Of a DNA stretch of 64,000 bases, positions 10,862 to 20,829 are shown one piece after another. Origin of the DNA: Fomitopsis serialis (taxonomy: Eukaryota; Basidiomycota; Agaricomycetes; Polyporales; Fomitopsidaceae); NCBI RefSeq assembly GCF_022376445.1, contig NW_025955048.1, forward strand, positions 1-64,000, read 5' to 3'. The position numbers were made by a program, and so were the translations under genes. How positions within the stretch are numbered: the first letter of the stretch is position 1; every line of letters starts with the position of its first letter. A model generated the notes under the pieces. It was not told where the DNA came from and searched no databases. It was given only the letters and a program-made list of their open reading frames with translations.

Positions 10862-11978
10862 TCAGAACCTCTGCCAAACGTTGTCAGGCGCATGCCAGTC
10901 AAAGTCAGGGGCTGGCTCCTCCGAGTATCCGGCTTCTCCACGCTCAGGCCTCGCCGCTACTACGCCCAACGGCGTTCCTGTATCCACTACGCTCCACTTC
11001 GCCTGCATGTACTTGCGAGGAACTCGAAGGTTCCCGGGCCAGACATACGGCTGGTCCATGAATTGCAGCTTCATGGAACATGTGGGGGGCTCCGATCTCA
11101 GGCCCTTGGCGTGGTCACTCACGTAGAGGGTGACACGTACATGGCCGAGCTTGAAGGTAGGAATTTGGCGTAGGGGGAGGTGTAGGACAGGGGTTTCGTC
11201 TTCGAGCATCGATACAGGAAAGAACGTTTGTCGTTCAATGTCGTAGAAGTCGAAGCCGGTGTCGCCGAGGCCCATGCGGGGCCACGTCCTCCACGGGCTC
11301 AGCCCCGGGAACGTGAGCAGCATCAGGGGCTGCTCCGTAGGAGGAGCTATGAGCATCTCCTTCCTCTTCTCGTCTATCTCGCACAAGAGAGGGATGGAGA
11401 TGGGGTCCTCGAGATCCTGAAGAAGTTCCGTACGGCGAGTTAGAATTGAGGGGCCACACAGACCGTGAGGGACGTACCTTGATAAAGAACAAGGCCTCCA
11501 CCACAGCCACTCTGGGAGCGTCCTCCTCCGGCCCGTAATGCTGCAAGAGTCGGGGGACTCTCCTCCAGTCCTGATAGAACAGCCCAACGGCGCCCAGAAA
11601 CACCCAGCCTCGCATTCTAACAGGCCCGAAAGGCCCGAAGCTGTCGGATCGAATGGCATCTAGGATGGACGTCTGTACCTCCGGTGTGGGCTGCATCCAA
11701 GCCGGGCACCGAACCATGGGACAGCCCGTTTTCTGATGCGTCATACACTTCGCAAATAGGGATATTAGCCAGCTAATACCACTACGCAGATACACGGCAC
11801 TCACGTAGTCGTATAACTCCCCGATGTTTTTCTTTTCCAGGCATAGGACCGTAACGTGCGTCAGACCGGATCCGCGAGGGCATTGCCTAGTCCCGTGTTC
11901 TGCTATCTGCGGATAGGACGGCAGGCCGTTCTGTGAGATGATGTTGAGAAGGCGTGGGTCGATGCGGGAGACGGCCAT
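10862..11978 (-). CDS. Uncharacterised protein, tandem paralogue B (3 exons, 332 aa)
   Basis: Exons are 11805-11978, about 11478-11747 and 10862-11416; the introns are about 57 and 61 nt, both phase 0. The start is the ATG at 11978 (MAVSRIDPRLL); upstream in-frame codons use no ATG. Landmarks parallel paralogue A: THVTVLCLEK and ELYDY ending exon 1, RGWVFLGAV and VVEALFFIK ending exon 2, and KLGHVRVTLYV, LQFMDQPYVWP and YMQAKWSVV in exon 3. Exon 2 carries Cys residues (TGCPMVRCPAW) that are only partly kept in A. The two copies have diverged strongly but both frames are intact, so both are probably functional. Function unknown. Confidence 0.8.
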
Positions 11979-12091
11979 GATAAAGCTCGAGGGCCTGTCC
12001 GGTCGTAGCGGCGGGATGAGTTGAGAGGCGGGTGGGAGCCGTCCGAGAGTGGTTCGAAGACAGTTGAGAGAAGAGCGCAAGAGTTAACAAG

Positions 12092-12180
12092 TGGCGGGAA
12101 AGCCACACTCAAGCGCTGATTGAGCGCTTGATCAGGTCTTCATGAAGCGCTCGCGCTCGCTGGTACTCGGACTCAGAGTG
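12092..12180 (-). promoter_or_regulatory. Upstream block of paralogue B with inverted repeat
   Basis: Carries a perfect inverted repeat CAAGCGCT-GATTG-AGCGCTTG at 12110-12130, followed by AGGTCTTCATGAAGCGCTCG and CTGGTACTCGG. The same words occur in the same order upstream of paralogue A. This fits a shared dimeric transcription-factor site retained since the duplication (inference). Confidence 0.55.
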
Positions 12181-13173
12181 GGCAAGAATTGTATGTATTG
12201 AGCTAAATGTATTCTAAGATCTGTGCATGTCGACGAGAGGCTGTATCAGGGTGCAACGCAAGCAAAGAAAGGCCGGATGGTTGAGATGATCATCCGGAGT
12301 ATGATGAACCGCCGTGAAGAGCAGCTTACATGCTGTAGTGCCCATAAGAGAGCCGGTAAGGGTCAGCGTCGCCCACCAGGTACTAGCTGACTCTCCAAAA
12401 CAATGAGATAATGCTACGGCGTGCATGTGCAGAGGCGTCCTGCATGATGCGGCTGTCGAAGTTCGCAGGCTGCATGCCGTGCAGCGGAGACGCATGAAGG
12501 TGGCCTTGCTGGAGATCCGGTCCGCCGTACAGCGTTCAGAAGCCTGGATGCACTTCAGGATGAGAGCGTCAGTGAAGGCGACAGAATACATAGAATCTCA
12601 ATCATCAGCGCACCTTCTCAATGACGTTCGAGCTGAACTTCTGGACAAACAGCGCTCAGACGTTGCCAGTGAACTGGCGGATGACCGCATTGCTGAAGCG
12701 GTGGTCTGCAGAGTTATCAACTGGTACGCATGGCAGACTGTGCTTCGGTCGAACAGACTCCAGCCCAAGTTGTAGGTCTGCACTCTGCTGGGGGATGATG
12801 GACGTCAGTCGTGTTTTCCCGGGCTCTATCGGACGTGGACAACTAACTGTGTTCGGGTCGAAGCCCTTCTACGACATGTCAATGCAGCGTGGTTTCGCAT
12901 AGACGTGCAGACCGCAACGGATCTACGACACCACTGCACTATCCTGTACGCCCGCATCGTCCGCGCCTTCCATGAGGTTACGCTAAGAGAGAACGGTCAG
13001 CACTTACAAGTGCATCTCCAGCTACCATTAGAAACACGTACCATCCCATGGGTGTTACGTTCATGTCATGAGGCCTACACACAGCGAGGCCTTCAGAGAG
13101 CAGGTCAAGAGTGAAGATGTCGAATAGGAGACTTACTGACTCAGCTAGTACGTCAAGGAAAAATGGAAAGCCA
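12181..13173. other. Plavaka copy 2 3' flank, no gene supported
   Basis: A 116-codon plus-strand frame (12425-12775) and shorter frames on both strands are present but match nothing I know. I could not place the transposon's terminal inverted repeat. Confidence 0.3.
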
Positions 13174-16100
13174 CTACCATAGCGTCTGGTAGGCGTACAT
13201 ACCAGCCCAGTTGTTCAGATGGAATCTGGTCGCCTTGTCAAGAACGTTGTCGGAAGACCATTCCCTTGGAGCTGCCCCACCCGGCCCATCCGGAAACGAA
13301 GGTATCAGCTGGCATGACTGGCGTATCTGAGCCAGCTGTACGATCCTTCCAGGCGGAAGACCATCCGCCCCGGGGTGGCTTACTCACAGAGTACATGAGA
13401 TGCCGTGGGTCGGCTGCACCAGGGAAGCGGGTATACCACTCCACGTATGCAAGAGGACCCTGAGGCCACCAGGAAGGTGCCGGACTGCCTCCATGAGATG
13501 GGGAGAGGGTCTTAGGCAGCGTGAAGATGACTTTGACGCGCCCTGCTCTTGTGCCTTTACAGTGGAAATGAGCAACATTATACGCAGGAACTCAAGACAC
13601 TAAGTACTCACCTTTGACCCCAGTTGCCTCAGCCTCCTCAGTCTCAAGCACAATGGCGGTATCGAAACGGCTCTTCCTTCCCTGGCGACCGGAAGCAGGC
13701 ACTGACCTGATAGCGTCAACCTCCGGTTTGCCGTCCAGCAGCTCACAAGGGTTGAATTGAACCTTGTGATACACGTCGACGCGATCGAAGGGCAACCAGG
13801 CCCTCGATAGATCGCGTCGAGTGAGTGTAAGTTCAGGCGGCTGCAGGTCATTGATGTATCTTGCAAGAGCGGTGGTAAAGCCAGGTGCGTTGTGCTGCGT
13901 CTGGACCGTAGCGAGATGTTGCGCTGGCGACGGTGGGTGCTTAGCTATCTTGATAGAATGGTCTCCTGGGACCGGTTCGGTGTCCTGTGCGTCCTGAGCG
14001 TTGGAGTCCACTGTCCCGCCATCCACTGATTCCTCTGGGTCCTCTACCTCCTCCTCCTCACAACACTCCTGGAACACTTCGTAAAGGGCCATTTTCTCCC
14101 GCCGGGAGATCCACTTCACCATCTGTGGAAACTCGTCCCTATGGTTGGAGGCTCGCCATGCTTTCTTGGCGAAGTCGATATGGAGTCGCTCGAACAACTC
14201 CGTATTATAGTTGTCTGTCGTCCCGAACTGTCGAATTGACTGGACGTAATGGAGGAGGGAGTGAACCTTGGGGATGTTGAGATCGTCTCGTATCCCCAGC
14301 TCTACCAGGACGTGCTTGTGTTTGTGAAAGGTGTCCAACGCATCCTCAAGATACCTGAGCGTGTCGTCATCGTGCGTAGGGTACTGAGCTATATAGATGA
14401 AATCAAGCAGCGCTCGAAAGGCCAGGACGACAGAGTTGGGAATCTTCCCTATGAGACAGCCCAGCAGGACGCGGGCCATCTCCTTGCGCTCTTTTCCAGA
14501 CACTTGAGCAAGGGCGGAGATACCGTTCTTGAAGTGTCGAACGCCGTGCGCAGGCGGGAGACATCGAAGTCGACTGTCCAGCTCTTCCGGACCGATGAGA
14601 TCCTCGCACCAAGTCATGAGGTGCTTGAAAACACCTTGATACAACTGGTGGAGGATGTCAGGCGTGATCGAGAGGTGGATATCGGCATACGGTAGGTCCG
14701 CCCAGAAGGGCTTTCGAACAGTCCCCACGACGTCCCGCTCCATACTGAGAGCCTCAGAAGCCGCTGCACTGCGCCCGTTCAGAGACGACTCTTCGATGAT
14801 GCTCTCCGTCAGCTCAGGAGTGCGTGGGTCCGCCGCCACACGGTCCCCCAGTTTGTCAGCGGGACACTGACACTTGGGGCATGTTCCGTATTTTGAACAG
14901 GCCACCAGACCCTGTTCCGGGTAGTCAGCGACATAAGACGCTAGGATGGGGTGTACCCGACGAACAGCGCCATCGCCGCCGGTCACTTCAAAGCCCTCAA
15001 CACCGGCGCGGACGAGGGGCTTGAGGATGATGCGCATAGCCGCATGGAAAAGCTGGTGGGTCCGCGATTTGTGTTCTCGCTTGGTCATGTTCTTCTTACT
15101 GATCTTGGTAACCGGGAGATAGCCTAGCAGAATGCAGGCATGCTCGGAGGGTTTGCGACGGAGCGCACGAGGAATGTTACCTAGGGTCAGGTACACCGGG
15201 TACGCACACTTGTTACCCGAAAACTGGGTGAGCTGGGTCTTGTCCGTGGATATAATCACAGGCGCGACCGCAGCACCCCCTGGCAGTAATTGCTACATAC
15301 CCAGGATGTCAGAGATCAACAAGGTAGGTGGGAAAACTGATGCTTACCTGGACAGCATTCCACCAAAGACCAGTCCACATTTCGGTGAATATCCTGCGTG
15401 TTTTGGAACGGTCGGCGAAGACACGCCTCGGGCGGTACACGATCTGCTTAGCATATGATGGGTTACCTAGGAGGGCCTGTATAGCCTCGAGAATGTCCCG
15501 GTATCGTATAATGTGTTCCTCGTCTGGCCGGTCACGGAACGTCAAGGTCGTCATCTTCCATGTCGCCCTATCAGGAATACTGTCTACTTTCATGAAGAGT
15601 TGCCTGACGTCCTTGAAGGTTAGCCCCAGCTTTTCAACCACCTGTGAGCCAGCCACGTAAATGGTGAGCTCTTGCAGTGCCTATGAATAGAGAAACCTAC
15701 CCCCGGTATGCGCAGGAACCGATTTAGAGAATTCTGGCCGACATCCTCACGAACTGCCCACATGGCCACCTGCCAGTCAAGTTCGGACGCGAACGGCCTC
15801 CACTTCTGGTTGAGGTCTCCCTTGTCCGGTGGCTCGTCTTCACCGTCTACGTCCATGGCATCGCTGTCGTCCTCATTTTTCCCAAAGTAAGCCTTCCACG
15901 TCTCGACAATTGTCTCCTCCATCCGTACGACCATGCCGGCGAGCTTGTTTTCCTCCTCCACTCTGGTGTCTTCGTCATCGTCCAAGGCAGGGACGGGAAC
16001 ACCGGGCAAAGCGGGGGCCCCAGCCCTCTGGGACGTAGAGGACGAGGCCTCTCCTTCGTTTTCCACATGAAAGTTTGCATGGGAAGGGGGAAGTACGAAC

Positions 16101-16393
16101 CGAAACAGGTCCCGAGTCTCCATGACATCTTGGAAAGTGGTTGGTTCGTCGTCAATGTCCATGTCCGCAGACTGTGACGCCCGGATCGCCTCCTCTCTAA
16201 CGATTGTGCTGAAGTCACCCACACCGATGTCCTTGTTTTTCCCCTTATTGTACCAGCGGCACGATTTGGCGGTGGACAGGTGGGACAAGAGCCCTTGCGG
16301 GGTGTCCAAGAGCTTGTCGCAGGCCGGACACGTTCGGTCTTCCAGATCGCAAGTGCGGACGTGAGGGACCGCCCTTTCCTTGGCTCTTCCCAT
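13174..16393 (-). mobile_element. Plavaka-type transposase (copy 2), near-intact, 4 exons
   Basis: Exons are 15701-16393, 15348-15641, 13612-15292 and 13174-13554, with introns of 59, 55 and 57 nt. The start is the ATG at 16393 (MGRAKERAVPH). The N-terminus has a zinc finger CPAC-x14-H-x5-C (about residues 18-41) and an acidic linker. Exon 2 carries EKLGLTF and RPRRVFAD. Exon 3 has the transposase core (LTLGNIPRALRRKP, RRVHPILASYVADYPEQ, CPKCQCP, ITPDILHQLYQGVFKH, and FERLHIDFAKKAWRASNHRD near the end). Exon 4 ends NNWAGMYAYQTLW. The total is about 1000 residues. The only defect is one extra G in a CCCCGGGG run at about 13373-13380. A 52-nt GTGAGT...CAG stretch at about 13345-13410 could be spliced out and also restores the frame. 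The element is young compared with copy 1. Confidence 0.9.
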
Positions 16394-17533
16394 CGTGTAT
16401 CGTTAATTCTGGAGTGCTCCACCGTCATTAGCATTCTCCGCGTTGAGGTAGAATAAATGCTTTCGCACCTGCAGTCGAGAGAGTCAAACGCGTAGTGTTG
16501 GAGAAATTCGGGAGGTAGCTCAAACACTTGAAGAGTTGCTTCAAGGCGCCTGGGCGGCGCTCACCAGTCTATTCAATTGCTCATGAGGTAAATGTCTTAG
16601 GCTCACATGACAGTGGACTCACACGCATCATGCAATCATTTCTTTCCGTGTTTCACGCCTTCACTCTTGAGCGCTGTTGGTCGTGCAACCGTGTCTACAC
16701 CGGTGAGTTGGAGCTTTTGCTGTTCCATGACCCGCTCACCTGTGCCATGGTTGTATATGCATGCTGTTCACGTCCTATATGACATGGTAAAGCTTGATAA
16801 CATTCTCTGTCACCCCTGTGGTATATACAGATCGAGGTACGGAGTACTGTGATCATGATATATACTAACTTCATCAGTATATAGGCGGTATATTGGCTCT
16901 CCTGTAGGCTGCCACCGTCTCTGCTTACCTCAGCGTGCATCCTTCCTAAATTGGGCCAACTATCCGGCGGCAAACTGCTCGCGTGGCTGGACAGAGCGTG
17001 TCCGCTCGCGTGGCCGGACAGAGCGTGTCCGCTCACGTGGCCTCTGGCAGGCGCCATAAACGGGCAGTAGCCCTAACGAAAGCTGTATGCGTGTGCATAG
17101 TTGACTGTTCCAGAAAGGTGAGCGTTCTCTCTTCCAAGGGCGTGTAGTACATTTTGACACCCGCATTCAGGGAGAAGACGCTGCTGTACCCGCACTGGTC
17201 TGTGATGGCCATGTTGGGCAGATTCTGCTTATCTCAGCAGTGGCGATCATGACACGGCTCCCCGTGACCATGTCCCAGCCAGTCCTGTAACCAGGCGGGT
17301 ATTACAGGTGCGGGCCGGAATGATAGTCTGTCCATCTGGAGGTGGCCGTTCCACAAGTCGTGCATGGTGAACGGGTGATAGTCGGAGTAAGTGTTGCCTT
17401 AGCTAAGGTTCCCGTCTGGGTTGTGTTTACACGGGTGTTGCAGGGACTTTATCACACACCGCTCTGAAACCGGGACTCCGATCTTCAACTTGGACTGCTT
17501 CAACTTGCTCTGTCACCGAAGTCTGACACCGTC
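16394..17533. other. Plavaka 5' flank and spacer, no gene seen
   Basis: Noncoding apart from the tandem repeat at 16978-17042. It should contain the transposon's left end and the promoter of the gene starting at 17534. Confidence 0.35.
16978..17042. repeat. 27-bp tandem repeat, 2.4 copies
   Basis: Units start at 16978, 17005 and 17032 and differ at single bases. Each full unit holds the inverted words GGACA...TGTCC around AGAGCG. Confidence 0.9.
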
Positions 17534-19218
17534 ATGTCATGTACTAATCGCTCCCCCTCTCCTTCCTCCATCCACACCGCCTCCGATGTAGGTTCCGCGC
17601 CTCATACGGACAGTTCTGGCGACATAGAGCATCTAGCTCTTCGAACCCCATCCGAACGCTCCTTTGATGCCGACATCGACACCCACTACTCCCCGAACAA
17701 TGCCTTCGCAGAGAGGATGCGCCGCGAGAGGTTTGCTGTGCAAGCAGAATCCACCCCTGCTATTGCAAAGCTACCCCTCTGGCGAGAGGCCTCCCCACAT
17801 GAGCACGTCGAGGATGACAGGTTTGGCGCCCTCCTTCCCTTGCTTCCTGCGGCAGCAAGCCATCCCGATTTATTCAAGCGCTTTCTACACAAGATAGAGG
17901 TGCTATACGACAACTGGGTTGCCTGCGGTGAGAAGGAATTTGTCGTACAGGTGACGTACTCATTCCGTCTCTCTCTCAAATGCATTGCTGATGTATTCAT
18001 GTATCTCCGGTGTTTGACTAGGATATACTGGGGATCAACGAGGAGCAGTATCTCTTGCTACAACACGCATTGGACGAGAGCTGGGACTGGAAAGAGAATG
18101 AGGACACGAAGAAACTAGTGGCGTTTCTGCGTAGTATCAAGTGAGTATCAAATGTCCGTCCATAACCCGCTGTCACTCACTCCGTCACAGTATGGACTTC
18201 TGGAAAGAGGACCATAAAGCGGTTCTCCATGGTCCCACCTTCAGTGAGGACTGCGCCTTCCGCCTCATCGACCGTATGACGATGGCCTTCAAGCGTATTA
18301 GTCAAGTCTACCACTACGACTCCCTGGAGATGGGGAACGATCTGGTCGTCAAAGAAGGCAGGGTGATCTTCACCCTTCGTGGAAGCGCAGTGATGGCTGT
18401 GAAGGGTGGGGATAGCGACGGGATAGAGATGGACGAGAGCGAGCAGAAGAAACGTGCACGTTCCCCTCTTTTCTTCTGTCTTGTGACGAACACTCGTGCG
18501 GAGTTCTTGTACCAGACGCGTAAGGTGAGCCGGTCCTTCAACTGCTTTAGGAGCACCGGTAATCAATCCTACAGATCGCCTGTGCCTTGGAAGGCCTGCC
18601 CCTGCTGCAGGGCTTCGTCATTGCCCATGTAGGGTTGGCGGATGCATCATCCAGTGGTGACATCCTCTATGATCAGGGCGGACGTCTCCTGGATGACGAG
18701 AATCCAACCATGGAGGCCTGTTTGGCTATCTACGGTCGGTCTGACTTCGTCAACTTCATGGAGTGCACGAGCAACGCCAGGGAGTTGGCGGATTGGGATG
18801 TATATGCAGGGCGGAACTTCATGGCGAGTAGTGTTTCCCTGTCTTAGTGCTTCGCTATTTAATATTACTTCAATAGCGACTCCTCAGCATGTTCCCCCAA
18901 CCTGTCACGAAGCCCCCAGGCGGTCAACGCACTGTGGAAGAAATCCTGCACGACATCATGCAGTCTTACGTGGCGACCTTCTCCGCTGCCTCTGAGGCGT
19001 GCAATGAGCTGCCGTGGGCGAGTATGTTCCCCGATCACGTTGGGAACGTGTGCAAGCTCGTCAACAAGGACGTCTTGAGCTGGGTGGACAGCGTCGTCCT
19101 GCACAAGACTGTCCGCTTGGCTCGGAAGCGCATCCACTGCAATGGTTGGCCGTTGATATCGAGCATCGTGGGGCCGCATGGACAGAAGGGAGTGCTCCGT
19201 AACGCGCTGTTTACCTGA
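17534..19218 (+). CDS. Uncharacterised multi-exon protein, first of a four-gene run
   Basis: The start is the ATG at 17534 (MSCTNRSPSPSS). Exons are 17534-17950, about 18024-18140, about 18191-18523, about 18575-18824 and a last exon ending at the stop 19216-19218. Donors and acceptors are canonical for the first three introns. The fourth is uncertain: GTAGTG at 18825 joins in phase to CCCCCAG near 18920. The first ~100 residues are Ser/Thr-rich. The remainder looks globular, with DFWKEDHKAVLHGP, DRMTMAFKRISQVYHYDSL and a long helical C-terminal exon (VEEILHDIMQSYVATF, WVDSVVLHKTVRL). No domain is recognised. It lies on the same strand as the genes at 19415, 20830 and 24122. Confidence 0.65.
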
Positions 19219-19414
19219 TCTACGATGTATACAGTATACTATACTATGTTCTATTTATTTCATGATGCAACGTGTAAGCTTTGATAGGGGGTTTATTGAG
19301 TCCTTAGACCGGTTTTCCCACATGAAGTCAAAAGGTGAGAACTCCGGAAGAAGCTATTGAGGAAGCTCACGGCTCCGGGCGCTTTTGAGACTTTCTTTTC
19401 CGGCTCTCCTAGAA

Positions 19415-20679
19415 ATGCCATCAGCCTCAAGATCACCGGCCAGCCGGTACCACGACTGCATCGACGAATTTTGGAGTCTCTACATCCAAACTTGGCTACT
19501 TCCGATCTTCGCTTTCCACCATTTCCACTGCACGACTGCCATAGCATCATTGGGAAGACATGGGTCCGGCAGCGCCTTCGTACCAGACAGTACCCTAATG
19601 CTGGAATTCGGTTTCACCCAATGTTTGTTCTACATGAGCGAAACGGCACTGTCTCAGGCTAACAGGCTCAGGGAACTGATGAAAAAGGTGAGTACTCCAT
19701 AGATTTCAATCCCTATGCTGATCAACGTTCTCAGCTCCAGGTCATGAAGAATAGACATCTCCTACCGGCAGGAGGCCTCATCTTTGTGATCGTCAAGGAG
19801 TCGACGAAATTCTCCGCCTTGCTCCCCAAATGGGTGGAACTGTATGCCCAAGGACGGAGCCGTGAGCTCCAGAATTGGGCCATCAGTCTCAGTCGGGGTT
19901 CATCTGGTGCTAGCAGGTCTCAAGCACCTATCAGGCTACAGGACGCTGTCGCTTCCTATGGAGAGATCGCAGACCAGTGGTGGGATCATGCCTCCCCTCC
20001 CCTCATGCTAGACGGTCGCACTGTTGTCGGCCAATGCAGGGCTTACGCCTGTATTGCCCTGCCACATGAGTACGACAAGTTCGATCTTGCGGTTGCAGGC
20101 AATTGGCGTTTTCAGACTGTACTGGAGAGATTTACCTCCATTGTAGGTTTATCTGCATCGCTTTGAATGACTAATCTAACATCCGTTTGATAGGATATCA
20201 CTATGCGTCCGCAACTTGCACCGGAGGGGAAGCAGCAAAACTTCCGACGCTTTGAAAGTTCTGTACGATCCATGGCCACCATCACGGCCAAGATCTGCAG
20301 CCTTCTCAAATCCACTGAGGATGGTCGTGCAATCTGCCATACGTTCCTCGGTTTCTCAGAGGAAACAAACGAGGTCATCCTACAGTTTGCGAAGCGTCAC
20401 ATCCCAGGCTATGGCACTTCATACCTCGATCTCACTCACGACCCAGACACCCAGCTCGTCCAAACCATGTCCGTCTATGCAGGACAACAACCTCCTTCCC
20501 TGATCGACTTCTTGGGCACGTTGAGCCCAGAATTGATCACTTATTCCCAATCGCTGGCAATGTCCAGACTTCGAGGACGCTTCAGCAAATCGGCGACCAG
20601 GGCTACTGAGAGGGCAGCACAGGGACAGGGTGAGAGAAGTCGAGAGAAGTCGGTGAAAAACAGCAGGCGTAACGGCTAG
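19415..20679 (+). CDS. Uncharacterised protein, second of a four-gene run (3 exons, about 388 aa)
   Basis: Exons are 19415-19687, 19735-20142 and 20194-20679; introns are 47 and 51 nt, both phase 0. ATG 19415 is the first in a frame that opens at 19361, and an extra upstream exon cannot be excluded. Visible features are an N-terminal hydrophobic, Trp/His-rich stretch (WSLYIQTWLLPIFAFHHFH), which could be membrane-associated, a helical exon 2 (LIFVIVKESTKFSALLPKWV), and a basic C-terminus (about 30 residues rich in Arg/Lys/Ser). No domain is recognised. Only about 150 nt separates its stop from the oxygenase start, so the two may share regulatory DNA. Confidence 0.6.
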
Positions 20680-20829
20680 AGGACGGACTATGCAGTAGAT
20701 AGGTAACGTAGTATGTATCTGTACCATTTTGCATTGTATATTTCAGTGGAGTGTCCCTGACCGAGTTGTGGGCGCCAACAGGGCGCTTCCATACGAATAC
20801 GACACGCGTGCAACGCTCTTCCCAATCTC

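Noticed and set aside
12425..12775. 116-codon plus-strand frame beside Plavaka copy 2
   Set aside because: No match to transposase parts on that strand and no known family; left as flank.
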